A stretch of DNA of 64,000 bases from Sipunculus nudus (lineage: Eukaryota; Annelida; Sipuncula; Golfingiida; Sipunculidae): assembly GCA_026874595.1 (NCBI GenBank), contig CM049318.1:37221956-37285955 (forward strand), in the 5' to 3' direction. This document shows, one piece after another, positions 41,827-54,571 of this stretch (position 1 is the first letter of the stretch; every line of letters starts with the position of its first letter). The notes under the pieces were generated by a model, which was not told the origin of the DNA, searched no databases, and saw only the letters and a list, made by a program, of their open reading frames with translations. A program made the position numbers and the translations under genes.

Positions 41827-43075
41827 ATATATATATTGCCTCAATCTACACGCTTTAGCTCATAAATCCAATGATTGGTATGTTTTGCGCCTTGTGCCCT
41901 TGCAAGTATGAGCAGGAGAAGAAAAACTGTTTAATAAAAAAAAACTGAATAAAGTACTGACAGTTCGCATCAAAACAGGACTGCAAACTACAATATGAAA
42001 GGGCAAGCTAAAGTACTTCTGAATCAATTACTGCACCAGTCTTCAAATAAAAGAACCACTTTCTGTTAATGTCACAGATGACGTGCATTAGGTTTAAAGG
42101 TCTTAAGGTAGTGCTGAGAATTTGTCTGTAATATAGTTTATCGATGATCTCTGCGAGCAAAATTCAGCATTCTGGGAACTCATTGATCTGATCGGTCTGA
42201 CCCGACGATTCCAATGTCATTTTTACCTTTAGGCGTGACGTCTCTCTTTCTATAGGGCTAACTGTTTGCTATATGTTTGGTTTTCCCTGGGAGAATCAAG
42301 TTCATTGATATCATATAGGTGAATCATTAGACGGGAAGTAGGTTAATTTGTCTGCAAGGGAGAAAATCTAAAAAAATATAAACAACTCCGATAAAGAATA
42401 CATCCTCGTCAAACATTTTAAAAGATTTATAAATGCAGCGTTACCGTAAGATTATCAAAAGGTAACTTGCATCTACAACGTATTACACCCACAGCTGAAG
42501 ACGCCTTAAGCCGAGTTTACGCTGCTCCTGCGATGCGTCTGCGATCACATCTACAGTTATGATATGTTCTAACTTTAACGCTACGCTCCTCGCACAGCGG
42601 TTAAACCAACGAGAGCGGGTGTCGCATGTTTTTCATTTGGGCTGGATGCACAATGCAATACAACGCTGTCAGTGGTTTGATTACAATTCTGTGCTCTGTG
42701 CGCACCCTGGTGTTCCTGCCCAGAGAATCGCGGTTATACGAATTTAAAGGATATCTGGGACCACTGCAGTGTATAACCGCTGGGGGGGGGGGGAGCGTAA
42801 CTTTATTGTCTGGTTTACGACACATGGCATTTCAGAATAATATCGTATACACAAAACGCTATAAGCAGGTGTAACATATGTGCTTTCCTCATATAGGGGT
42901 GCGGACGTAACGGTTGGAGCGGTCCTGTCCACAATTTTAGGCTGCGCCTGACCAGACCGCTAACTCAAAATAACGGACCGCTTATCCCCGACCTAATGTT
43001 TAAAGGTTTAAGCTAAACAGATGACTATATGGATTTGGTTTAAACCTACAAATCTTGTTATGAGCAAGGTGTAAT
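41827..43075. other. No gene seen
   Basis: Bases 42,480-42,780 are richer in GC than the surroundings, with a 12-base G run at 42,782-42,793. No coding match is recognised. Confidence 0.45.
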
Positions 43076-43867
43076 TGTTACGGAACCTAATATGAACAGA
43101 TCACGTATGCGTGATGAACACAAATTTTGAAATGGAGACAAAAAAATCAGATTCTGTAACACCAGAGAGCGTGAAATGTCTAGGGGCATAAATAAAGAAG
43201 TCAGAGGTTTTTTGTTAGCAAATAACCATAATTTATTCTTAAAACAATCCTAACATTACAATACACTAAATCAATACAATTATACAGTAAATCAGTGGTA
43301 TAACAACAAATCAATACACAAAGTGCACAGTACCTGGATACCACCACCGTCACAAGTTCTTAAAATGTATACTCTCGGAGAATGACAGTCCAGTGTAAAG
43401 CTCTTGTAACAATCCTGAAAGTAAACTGAAGTCAAAATGCACAAAATCCAGGAGAAAGTCTGAAGAAAATCTATAATTGCCCCACTCGCCGGATAAGGTC
43501 CCAGAAACTGACACACGCTTCTGCGTCCGCTGGAAATCTTCTCTACTGCTCTCCCGGCTCTAAAACACAGCCCCTTTATATACTCTTCACCCCAAGCCGA
43601 GAATTTTCCACTTCTCGAACAGTCTAAAAGATCTTACACAACACAGTAAACACGCGTTACAGGAATCATCTAGATGAACATCGCTGTGTGTATCTCAACA
43701 TACCACGGTCATCACGTGACTCACGACCAGGCGAGAAAGCCCAAGGTTAGCTTGACAACGAGAGTTCAACCAGTATGGATTAAACTGCGAATGTAACAAA
43801 CGGCCCGGCGAGGGTGTCACAACACGAGTTACGCCCGTGTCACACAATAAAAAGAGCACCTGTAACA
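43076..43867 (-). mobile_element. Solo LTR (792 bp), family L, inverted
   Basis: It begins TGTTACGG and ends CTGTAACA, flanked by a 4-bp TAAT duplication. On the minus strand it has TATATAAA (43,582-43,575) and AATAAA (43,237-43,232), so promoter and polyadenylation signal survive in the right order. It is related to the LTR at 34,085 but diverged, chiefly in the 5' part. No internal region is present. Confidence 0.87.
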
Positions 43868-44849
43868 TAATCAACCTCTTAATGAAAGACTCTTTGAAAC
43901 GTAGCTAAAGTAATTGCAGCTGTAATAGTTTAATTATACACGTGAATCATTTTATATTTTTGTTCTCTGCATGGGTAACAGTATAGGGTCTTTTCTTGTT
44001 ATTAACTTATGATTAAAGTGATATGTTCAACATTAGAACTTTGTTTCAAAATACTTATGCTTGTCCTCAGTATCACTGTGTATTAAAGTATAATAAGAAA
44101 ATTTCAATATAATAAATACATTTAACACTTAAGCCCATATATACTCTATATAACAAATTATTAATTTTTTTCTGTTTTCAAATCACACTTAAACCACTAA
44201 ATCACTTATCAGCTAATGTCAACCCACATCCATCACCGCCCAGCGAAATCGTTGAATCATTCGCCACACCCTTCACAATTTGGTTTATATCATAAACACC
44301 ATGCCCCGCAAAGTAACACACAAAAAGCCACTGTTCTAAAATTATTATATATGATTATTATATATTATATATTATTAATATGATATTATATTTGTTATCA
44401 AAAATTCAAACTCAGATCTTGCGATCACGTATAGATTATAACATATTGCATTACCTTTATCGCGAGCACGGTTTGCTGTGTATGTGATATTCGGTTTTGT
44501 TAAATATTTAAAAATATATAAATGAGAGAATTATGTAGAATAAAGGCTGAATAAAATATTACCTATTTTTATTCATTTTTAATGCTATTGTTTAATAAAT
44601 GGGCCTGACCGCTTGAACCGTTCCACCTACTGCACCGGACCGCCTGCAGCTGGAACGGACCAGGACGACCACCACTATCTCAAACGGACGTATCGCAGAC
44701 GCAGCTTTAAACGCCTCTTCGGCTTTACATTATTATGTACGTTTTCCCGTCCACCCGTGATGCCCTTCGCCGCACTATCTCAAGAAATGTTTGAGATATT
44801 GCCCTTGAAACTTTCTCTGGAAATAACGGACATGCGGTCGGACCAATGG
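43868..44849. other. No gene supported
   Basis: AT-rich up to 44,600, then GC-richer to 44,850. The open frame at 44,613-45,074 runs into the following MITE and matches nothing I know. Confidence 0.45.
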
Positions 44850-45073
44850 CAGTGGCTGATCCATGGGGGGGGGGGGGAAGGGGGGTGTTCCAGGGGGTCC
44901 GGACTCCCTCCTTTTGAACCGCAACAGCCTTTTTTCAGGGTTTCAACCCAATTTTTTCTGGGATGGACCCCTCCCTTCCTGGATCAGGGGACCTTTTTTA
45001 AGATGCGTGCACATGTTCTTATTAGTCTCCTTGGGTTGGACCCTCCCCTTCCAAAATCCTGGATCCGCCCCTG
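44850..45073 (-). mobile_element. Poly-G MITE, GGATCC family (224 bp)
   Basis: CAGTGGCTGATCCA at one end and GGATCCGCCCCTG at the other, with G-rich and C-rich blocks inside (13-base G run). Related copies lie at 50,234-50,360 and 55,225-55,463. Confidence 0.75.
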
Positions 45074-45224
45074 AATAGGCAGTCGGACCGATGCACTGTC
45101 GGACTATGGCTCCTATATAGATGGAAGATATTAAGCATTGCAACTTTAATGTCAAGGTGATATAATCCGTTAATACCAATTAAGGATGTTAAGAAAACAA
45201 TTGTGATATACCCCATAACCCCGT

Positions 45225-45657
45225 TGTTACTGGGTGACATAAAAGCGGACCAAACTGTCTCGCTAGTGAAGCTTGCTTTGCTAGCGAAGCGGTTGGTACT
45301 CCGGACTTGCTCCCACCGTTATGGGTTCGAATCCCGGATCGGCCCAATGTTTTCCCCTGAGCGATTTGTCTTCCTAACAAAATGGGGGCTCTTCCAACGT
45401 GTCGGTAAATCTTGTGGCCCAGGGAATAAGCTCACCAAAGTGTGGCTCCTGGATTAATTAGTCTTGTTCTGATAGCAGAACGCTCTTAAGAGGGGTTGTC
45501 TTACGGGGTGACATAAAAGCGGACCGAACTGTCTCTCTCGCTAGTGAAGCTTGCTTTGCTAGTGAAGCGGTTGGTACTGCGGACTTGTGAGCCACCGTTA
45601 TGGGTTCGAATTCCGGATCGGCCCATGCTTTCCCCTGAGCAATTTTACTTCGTAACA
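45225..45657 (+). mobile_element. TRIM retrotransposon with tRNA-like module in LTRs (copy P)
   Basis: A perfect 5-bp duplication CCCGT (45,220-45,224 and 45,658-45,662) flanks the element. 5' LTR 45,225-45,379 (TGTTAC to TAACA), spacer AAA, primer site TGGGGGCTCTTC (45,383-45,394; one mismatch to the tRNA-Pro form), polypurine AAGAGGGG (45,488-45,495), 3' LTR 45,497-45,657 (to CGTAACA). A boxes: TAGCGAAGCGG (45,282) and TAGTGAAGCGG (45,560). B boxes: GGTTCGAATCC (45,324) and GGTTCGAATTC (45,603). The A-B spacing of 42-43 equals that of a tRNA gene. The element has no coding capacity. It is closely related to copy M but in the opposite orientation. Confidence 0.9.
45383..45394 (+). promoter_or_regulatory. 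tRNA-Pro-type primer-binding site
   Basis: TGGGGGCTCTTC lies three bases after the 5' LTR. In copy M it is TGGGGGCTCGTC, the exact complement of the last 12 bases of tRNA-Pro as known from tRNA-Pro-primed retroelements. Confidence 0.85.
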
Positions 45658-45662
45658 CCCGT

Positions 45663-47637
45663 CCACACGTATAATGTATAGCATCAGAGAGAAAGTGAAT
45701 TATACGTCCAAGGCTGAGTAGGCGAACAAGTTAGAGCCTGTCATTTCGATTTTCTTATTGAAGATATTCATTAGATCTGTCTGCAGCGATCTGCGTCGGG
45801 CAGTGTGTTTATAGTAATGTACGTAGTTGCACTGGATGACCTTACGTGAATAGTATACATCCGCGTTGTGCGTGCCAGTCCACGACGTTGTCCAATTGAG
45901 CTTTTCTGTAGCCAAACCGTCTACTGTACCCCCGTTCGTTTGTTTCCAATTTTTCTAAAATTTGATAAATCATTGATATAATAATAATATTTGATAAATT
46001 TATTAAACGATACATATGCAAGCCGATGTTAATGGTGTAAGCACACTAAAAGCAACGATGAAAACTAAAAACCCTTATTTTTAAATATTCAATATTATAT
46101 TTAACTGTATATTTCTAATATGTATACAATAGTTATTTTTTAAAATAAATTTCAAAATGTATATTTATGATAAAATATATATTTGAAATAGATAAATATA
46201 TTTTATATTTTTTTACATGAAATGTATAGTTTTTCACAGAAGAGTATGTGATTTTTTTTTCAAGTCAGTCTCCTAATAAGATAGTGTGCTGTACGTCAAA
46301 AAGACAGAGTTAAAAAAAAGAGCCGCAATAGGGAAAAAAAGTAAAAATAAAAAATACAGAATTGCAAACGGAAACTTAAACATATCCCAGGAAGATATAT
46401 CCTTTCCTTGGATGCTTGATCACAAGTTGAACTACATATATGATCTTCCCTCTCGCAGTAGTTTCAGGTGGATCAGAGAAATAAAAAAAAAGTTTCCAAA
46501 ATGTCACCACGGCCGCGGAGTCGGTTCATATAAATTTACAAGCTGCTCTTTATATGAACATATGATCCGCAATATGAAATTCCAGATGGAAGAACCCGGA
46601 CATGAAGCTGACCTAAATCTAGATATGACCTTGTCTTTAAGAGCAGAAATAGGTCTCGTTAGCTTATTGATTTCTGTTGTAAGTTTGAAATCAGACTGAT
46701 ATTATAGATGTACTTTAGCGACTTAATGCATTAAATTCTGCAACCATGAAGAAAAGCACTGGCATACAGAAAGTGCAGCATGGTTTGTCCAGTATTATCC
46801 TTTGTTTAACCTTATAGCAGAATATAGAGTATCTTCGTCATTTAGTGCTGAACTTAAAAAGACCATACACTCTCGTGTCGCATCCAACCTCTCTGCTCTG
46901 ACAAGAAGCGGGAAAACGTGCGTTGCAGGGTTATACAGACAGACATTGATATGAAAAACAAACCGGCTGAGTTTATAGTGTCAGACATCTATATAGTTAC
47001 AACCGCCATTTACAATGACTTCCCGTCTGCACGAGTCTCTGTTAATAAAATCTCAATAGGTAATAGGAGGCTTTCTATAATGAGAAAGACGCAGGAAAAC
47101 CTTGTCGTCTGCTCAAAGATCTTTATTAATTAATCATGGGACAAAATGTCCCGGAGCCAAGCTCAGAAGTGGCGGGGGGGGGGGGGTGCTTCATTGTAAG
47201 GTTTACCCAGATTTAATACGTGTCATAACCAAAAGACAAACATCTGCCGCAGTTCCTTAAGCTTTGTTCATGCATATCTTTAGCAAGCTCTTATATTTCA
47301 TGATGTCATTTTTTCATACAAGGTTTTATTAATGGTCAAATATAAAGAAAGGGACAAGTACTTAGAATGAATTATTTACATTGTCTCAATCCAAGAAATC
47401 GTTGATTACTGAATTATTAGCTGAATATCCGTTCTTTGATTTCTCATAACCCTCGATACAACCCACAGAGAAAAAATACCGAGATAACAAGAACATATAA
47501 ATTGATGACATTGATGGTGGCATTGAACTTTCAAACACTGCATGAAAAAGGTTGCGGGGATTGTTTTTATGTTATGCGGTTATCATAAGAGAATAAGAAG
47601 TGAATACACCAGTCAGTAGTCCTTTATGTTGGACGGG
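45663..47637. other. No gene supported
   Basis: AT-rich. An open stretch at 46,286-46,699 (137 codons, no ATG start, no recognised domain) and a 13-base G run at 47,174-47,186 are the only notable items. Confidence 0.45.
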
Positions 47638-47790
47638 TAAGCCTACTTCAGTCGTGACACAAGTCATGCGAGGAAATGCACTGCAACGGCTACCCATACT
47701 AATGAATGGTATTGTGGTAAACAGCTAGTAATCTTAACATTAGGCTTCGAGTGATGAATTAACAAATAAGTATACAGGTGAACCCAAAAA
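47638..47790. repeat. Interspersed repeat, partner of 24,420-24,575
   Basis: GGTAAGCCTACTTCAGTCGTG to AATCTTAACATTAGGC and GATGAATTAACA are shared with the distant copy. Confidence 0.65.
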
Positions 47791-47859
47791 CTAACGTGTA
47801 AATCTATATCGCTGTAATTTCCAGTGTCGCGTACAAGTTGGCTATCGTAGAGTAATCCG

Positions 47860-48060
47860 TAGGTCTGCAGGTCGAATTCCAATTGGGATTGGAGCTGACG
47901 TCAGATTTTTCGTAGATAAAGCAATCATCCTGTCCGCAGGTCGAATCCACTTGCAGTTGAAGCTGAAGCAAGATTTTCTCCCAAAAAAAAATGATATCGT
48001 TCTGTATGCAAGTTGAATCCACATGGGATTATAACTGAGGTCAGATTGTCTTTTAACGAA
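47860..48060. repeat. ~67-bp minisatellite, three diverged copies
   Basis: GCAGGTCGAATTCC, GCAGGTCGAATCC and GCAAGTTGAATCC at about 47,868, 47,936 and 48,007, each followed by a GAGCTGA/GAAGCTGA-type word and CAGATT or AAGATT. Confidence 0.7.
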
Positions 48061-49059
48061 ACATAATCGGAGCGGGAGGAAATCTCCATATCTGAGGCTT
48101 GAGCAGGATTTCGAATTCCTCTGCCCTTGGGCTACGTAAAAAAAACACTGACAGACACATGCACACAATATAACGCACAGATTAACACACTGACGCGAAA
48201 ACATAGAAGTCGCGTTTATCAAAAGCTGAAAAGCGGGCAGGGTGTGTAGTCTATAATAACTTATGAATTCAGTCTCATCCGACTTTATACTTTGTCTTCC
48301 TTGTCTCTGGGACCTTTTCTTTCTTTTGCATTAATTCCTAAGGCCCTTGGGAAGATACAACCAAAGTAGTCATCGTAGACATAAGAAGAATATTCGTTCT
48401 TCATTGACCTGCCGCCTTGGACCAGTACCGATTCACACCTGCATGGAGGGAGATGGAACGCGCTTGTGGGAAGACTTCGGAAAGGAGTCTTAGCACAGCT
48501 CTTAGCATGGTTCAAAGGAGAGATAAATATTCAACTTTGCGGTCACAAATAAAGCGCCTCAACTATTACGCCACAACGGTTCGATGGTGTTCGCCTTGCC
48601 CTGTATATACTGTATATATAAAGATAGCGGAGAATTTTCATGCAGATTGGAAGTCTTTTTTTTTTCGCACCAGCATTTATTAACTCGGCTAATACCTAAT
48701 TGCGTCGGGCAACTAGCCTCGGGGGTCGGAGTTAAAGGTAAATTTCCGGTGGCCCAAATCTTATTGATCCAATGAGCTAATTCATTGCACGGTTAATGAG
48801 TTAAAATTAGCGTCTGCTCTTCAGTAAATACACCACGTATGCTTAAGGATAGCAATACTAGTGTATGAATATGGAGAGGGGGCTCTCCTACAGCTAGATA
48901 GGAGCCATGCAGGGTGGGGTATTCAGATAAATCGAAACATAATTACTCCGTGCGCTGACCTTCCAGTGATTAATTGGCTGCAAACCAATTGGTTTGAAAA
49001 AAATAATGATTGCAGATAAGATGAACAAGCGAACGTATACGTCTGTTTTTTATGTTTTT
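48061..49059. other. No gene supported
   Basis: Includes a balanced-composition stretch at 48,290-48,600 with overlapping open frames on both strands (76 and 88 codons). Neither resembles a known protein. An unrecognised exon is possible but unproven. Confidence 0.4.
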
Positions 49060-49430
49060 TTTTTTAGTTCTGTCGTTGTCCAAAGACCGTCCGGTCGTCC
49101 GGCCGTCCGGTTGCCCGTTATCAGGGCACAAATCTATACCGTTACACCTGGAAAGTTCACACTTGCTATCGGGAGGGGGTCCTGGTAAAGTCTCCTCGGA
49201 AATGAAATTAAGTCACGGTGGCCTGTATTCTTCTGCGACATATACACGTTTTTCTATGTTTTTCTCTGCATTTGGAACTTAGACTTGTGTTAGTGCATAT
49301 AGGGTTGCTAGATTTTGCATTCAGCCTTAAAAAAAGAAAGTTGTGCAACATTCCTTCATATGTCGTAGTCACCGTGCAAAATTTGAAGAAAATTGACCTA
49401 GTCACAATTGTAGAATTTTAACATTAAAGA
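49060..49430 (+). repeat. Single unit related to the 1-1360 array
   Basis: After a T-run and GTCCGGTCGTCCGGCCGTCC, the text CAGGGCACAAATC, then ACACCTGG, then AAAGTCTCC and GAAATTAAGTCA, follows the same order as in the ~340-bp units at the start of the window. It is probably a stand-alone or truncated member of that family. Confidence 0.55.
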
Positions 49431-50233
49431 ATGAAAAATTGAAGCCTGTTTTAATAAAACGTAAAACACGATGTTCACTTGACACTTGTATTGTGTCTTT
49501 GAGGGGACCTATTCACACAGAAGGTATGTTAAATATATATACAATAATAGTGTGTTCTCCTTAAAATATTATGGTATCAGTCAATATTTCATTCTAAAAA
49601 CTTGTAAACGAGTAGAAATAACCTTGCGTCCGGCGCGATCGGAGTCGCTTTGGTCTTGCAGTATTGTCATGGTAAACACACACGTATACTTTATTTTCTC
49701 AAACACAAGCAGAAATGTATAACAACGCGTAAAAATGTGAACTGGAAATAGTTGATCTGTTAGGTACCGTTAAGCACGCATGTATACACCCAGGAGAATA
49801 AAACTTATTAGCAGAACGGTGATAATTAATGAAACGACGTAAAAGTAATCAGAATTCAGTTTCGCTAGAGTGTCATCGCTGGGCCTGCTTGGCAAACTGT
49901 GAATTCTGGACGGGTTACCTCCACTATAGACTCCGGCCTCACATGGCACCCGCGGGACCCTCATGTTGCTGTAGTTATACAAAGGAATTACGTGACACCA
50001 ATGTTCCAGGCAGTTCTCTGCTTTTTATGGTTATCTCTCCATTTCGCAGCGAGCTCTAGTTTGAATCCATCATCGTTATTTAATTTTTATATATTGTTTT
50101 CTATATAATGCATGCATGGCCCATGAAGTCGACCTCGAGCGTATTTGCAGATATGAACGTATACGTATTTGCTCTGACCCAAATGTTACGTATACTTCAG
50201 GAGGACTAATGACTAATCCTAAAACAAGGTGAC

Positions 50234-50360
50234 CAGGTCCGGAAAGGGGGGGGGGGGGGGGCGGGCCGCAAAAAATTGGTCTTAAGACCTTTATAAAAGG
50301 TTGCGGCGGCTAAAAATGAGGCATCCGGGCTCTCTGGCCCCTCCCCTGGAACCGCTTCTG
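50234..50360 (-). mobile_element. Poly-G MITE, GGATCC family (short copy)
   Basis: CAGGTCCGGA at the left, GGAACCGCTTCTG at the right, with a 16-base G run and CCCCTCCCC inside. It is degenerate relative to the other two copies. Confidence 0.6.
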
Positions 50361-50391
50361 GACTATATGTGATAAGCAAAACCGGTCACGC

Positions 50392-50412
50392 GGGGGGGGG
50401 GGGGGGGGGGGG
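50392..50412. repeat. 21-base poly-G run
   Basis: Uninterrupted G after TCACGC. Confidence 0.9.
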
Positions 50413-50413
50413 A

Positions 50414-51217
50414 GGCGTTTAGTATCGATGTGTTTAAACCAGGGTTGGCAGGCCCAGTGTAATACTTGTAATATATTGTATATTGTGATTGGCTTTTGGT
50501 TGGCGAAGGTTTCAAATTCGATATACTCACGAAGGGGAAATTATCGCGACAATAAAATCTTCGTGAATAAGACGCCACATCTTAAGAGGGGAACAGTAAT
50601 TTATTCAATGTTATAGCAAACTTTTTATGTTACTCGCTAGTCAAAGATCTTTTATATATCTGCCACTATTGCATGAAGAATTTCCACCTCTTCTATGTTC
50701 CCTTAGCCATTGTTTAGATTTTGCGTGCATATTATAAGTATAACGATATAACAATAGTTATGTACATTGTGTAATTGCTGTATGATAAATCCCGCCGATG
50801 AAACCTTCGCGAAACACTGAAGATGTGAAATTGGCGAATATTTAACCTCGCCATTATGACGCCAACTACAGTATATATATATATATATATACTAAATGGC
50901 ACACAAAGGAACCCCAACGAAGGACATCTAGCAGGACAGTTGCGCCGCAAGTTGTTTTTTTTTTTTATACCATGAAACTGAAAAATATTTTTTTAATACA
51001 CACTTACTTTTATATATTGTATACATGGTTTCATTATCCGGGGTTTAATTGTCACTACTCTCTCGTGATAAGAGACCAAAACATGGTACTAAATTAAATG
51101 AAGCCAGCACTTAAAAACATCATTCAACCTCCATTCATATGTAAAATATATTGAACAAAAATATTCTTTCAACGGAAATAGATTGTTGATATAAACCAGC
51201 GATTTCTATACCAATGG

Positions 51218-51220
<3 letters not shown>
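50414..51220. other. No gene seen
   Basis: AT-rich, with a short TA repeat at 50,871-50,891. Confidence 0.5.
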
Positions 51221-51286
<66 letters not shown>

Positions 51287-51302
51287 ATACATATATATAT
51301 AT
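51221..51302. repeat. (TA)n microsatellite
   Basis: About 80 bp of TA with one TTTA and one CATA interruption. Confidence 0.95.
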
Positions 51303-51822
51303 GCATATTGCATGCATGATGTATATGTATACACCATGTGTCGTTTTTACTCGATTTGGAGGCCACACAGGAAGGCTATATACCTTGTTTATATACACAT
51401 CTAAACATTTGACCAGCATGCATGCAATGACTATTTGCAATTACAACTTGACAAGTTCCTTTATTTGGTGGATTTCATGCTACTGTGCAGTATGTAAAAT
51501 GTTGTGTTCATAGGAAGGCCAATTATTGGATGCACATGTGTCTATCACGTTACGAGGAAGTTCATTTATATTTACATAATCATGTTGTTCAAATATTAAT
51601 ACACCCGAATTTAGAATTCTCTTGTACATACATTTGCCAACAAGTTGTATTTGTTTATTCCAGACGTACTGAAGACGCTAAATATACGCTTGGTAAACTA
51701 AAGTAAGGTCTTAGGTGACGGTTGTATACAGCCTTATAAAGTCCAGTTTCTTATTTCATTGAAATAATACCTGCTCGCAGTTTTCGGATAACATCGAAGT
51801 GTAAGCATTCATTTTCGGTACT
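51303..51822. other. No gene seen
   Basis: AT-rich spacer between two microsatellites; no supported exon, RNA or repeat. Confidence 0.5.
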
Positions 51823-52383
<561 letters not shown>

Positions 52384-52557
52384 CATCAAGGAATATTCAC
52401 AAAATAATGTACAGTCACTTATACATTATGCCCGAATGAACCTGTGAATATAGGCTGACCAAGTGAATGCAAACACAGTTTTGAGCATCCAACAATAGGG
52501 ACCCCCACATGGCGGAGGCTTGCATTCTTTAAAATGCAGATTTCTAGTAAATCTGAA
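52384..52557 (-). repeat. Interspersed repeat family R1, copy 2 (inverted)
   Basis: The reverse complement contains AGAAATCTGCATT, ATGTGGGGGTCC and GTGAATATTCCTTGATGA, matching 63,066-63,415 and 7986-8255. Confidence 0.75.
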
Positions 52558-52898
52558 TGAACAAATGTCTGCATAAAAGCCATGCGCATAATCGTTTTGA
52601 CACCTTTATAAATGAAATCGCCATGCCTGTGATCAGATATAAGGCTGTAAATAAATGTATAAATACATAATTCATGAATTATCCACGAGTTATATATAAA
52701 CACGCAATTGCACGCGATTATCAATTTCTGACAAGGTAAAGTGGCATGAGGGCGAGGGTATTATAACGAATTAGTCACGAGTTAATAGCAAGCGCAGAGG
52801 TAGGCGTGATTTACATGCAGTTACTATAGTAATTGTCCTCGTGGGCATGTATGCACGTGGCAGTGCATGGCAGTGCGTAGGAGAACGGAATCCATTCA

Positions 52899-52904
<6 letters not shown>

Positions 52905-52965
<61 letters not shown>
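52905..52965. repeat. (GA)n microsatellite
   Basis: About 60 bp of GA followed by (ACAG)n. Confidence 0.95.
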
Positions 52966-52968
<3 letters not shown>

Positions 52969-53578
52969 GACAGACAGACAGACAGAGAAACAGCGAAACA
53001 CAGAGAGAGCGTAGATGGATTTTTTACTATATAACTTTATACTGGAATGATTCCATATATTGTTAAAAAACTAGTAACAGAGATTTTGCAGATAAAATAA
53101 CCAAGGAGACCACAGCAGACAAACATGCACGAAATGCAGTGGGGAAGAACATATCATTTTATGTATTTAAAGGGAAGAAACTAACAACAAATTTACTGTA
53201 TATGCAAACAAACTACTATACTATGTGTTCCTATAAGCTCGTGTTCTAGATAAATAAATTACGTCTACATTGGTGACTCTATTAAGAGTCTCTCTCAAAG
53301 CAACTCAAACAAACACAAAGACAATTTTTTTCTTCAGGAAAATGAGTGTACCCCTTTCACTTTCAGTTTCACCAGAGGTTTTCAAAAGGAAATTTTTCTT
53401 AATTACAATTATTATAATTCTACATGCATGGTTGAAAGTTTAAAATCCCATTTTTATGTATAAAAATATTTGTTCTTAATGTATTTCAACGTATATAGTA
53501 TATTAATCATTGCTTTTTTATATTTTAGATATACATATACATTCCTTTAACTATAAAAATGCATGCATATATAATATA

Positions 53579-53579
<1 letters not shown>
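52966..53579. other. No gene seen
   Basis: AT-rich sequence before the TA tract; no supported feature. Confidence 0.5.

Positions 53580-53630
<51 letters not shown>
53580..53630. repeat. (TA)n, left flank of the inverted-end element
   Basis: TA repeat directly abutting the element at 53,631. It continues on the far side at 54,576-54,620. Confidence 0.93.
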
Positions 53631-53634
<4 letters not shown>

Positions 53635-54571
53635 GAGGGAAGAATGAGAATCTGGGAAGATCCGGAATCCTCCCGGGAAAAATCAGAATTCTGATTTTTT
53701 CCCGGGAATAATGGGAATTCCCATTCTTCCCGGGAAAAATGAGAATCATTTCATACTATGATTTGATTCTCATTTTTCCCGGGAAGAATGAGAATTCAGT
53801 ACCAATTTGTTAAATGATATCCTTTTGGTAGTTAATGTGGGTTAGGTTTGCATATTTTACTACGGTATTTTAACCAAACTTTCATGTAATTAACTGACCA
53901 TTGCTGACACATTTTTGTTATAATCAGTTTTATTCACACACGATAGTACTTAACCCATCACATACATGTAAGCTGAAAACAAGCACACCTGATATTTACA
54001 TTTACATTTCATTATAAAGATTTGTAGATGTGAATATTTTTAATCTACAATTCAGTGAAGATAAACATCTATGTTAGATTGAGTAACACATCTGACAAGT
54101 TGTCAGTGAGCTTCTGAGATCTATACATGTTAAGTTCAGCCATGAAAAACATATACCGGTTATTTTATTTGCTAAACAATAGAGTGTAACTGGGGTAAAA
54201 TACTTATTGTATATTTTAATCTCTAACACTGATGAAAAGGATGCATGAAAAAATTTAATATGGCACAATAATAAATGAATTAATGAACCAGATATTTTCA
54301 TGTTAGTTCCAGGCACGAGAATTCTCATTTTTCCCAGGTTTGAATGTCAAAACTGAATTCCCATCTCTGCCGGGAAAAAATAGAATTCTCAATTTTCCCG
54401 GGAGAGACTGGAATTCTCATTTGTCCCAGGAAGAATGAGATTTCTCATTCTTCCCGGGAAGAATGGGAATCCCTTCATACCATCTCTGGATTCTCAATTT
54501 TCCCGGGAAAAATCAGAATTTCATTTTTCCCGGGAGGATTCCGGATCTTCCCAGATTCTCATTCTTCCCTC

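Noticed and set aside
34085-43867. The two solo LTRs as the ends of one retrotransposon
   Set aside because: They are in opposite orientation, differ in length and sequence, each has its own 4-bp duplication, and no gag or pol remains lie between them.
41390-45657. The tRNA-like repeats as ordinary tRNA SINEs or real tRNA genes
   Set aside because: Direct terminal repeats, a primer site, a polypurine tract and a 5-bp duplication fit an LTR element. The acceptor and T stems do not pair well enough for a working tRNA.
46286-46699. 137-codon open frame
   Set aside because: Starts at GTG with no ATG, AT-rich codon mix, no known domain and no splice sites with matching phase.
48285-48683. Overlapping 76- and 88-codon frames on opposite strands
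   Set aside because: Neither resembles a known protein, and both cannot be coding over the same bases without stronger support.
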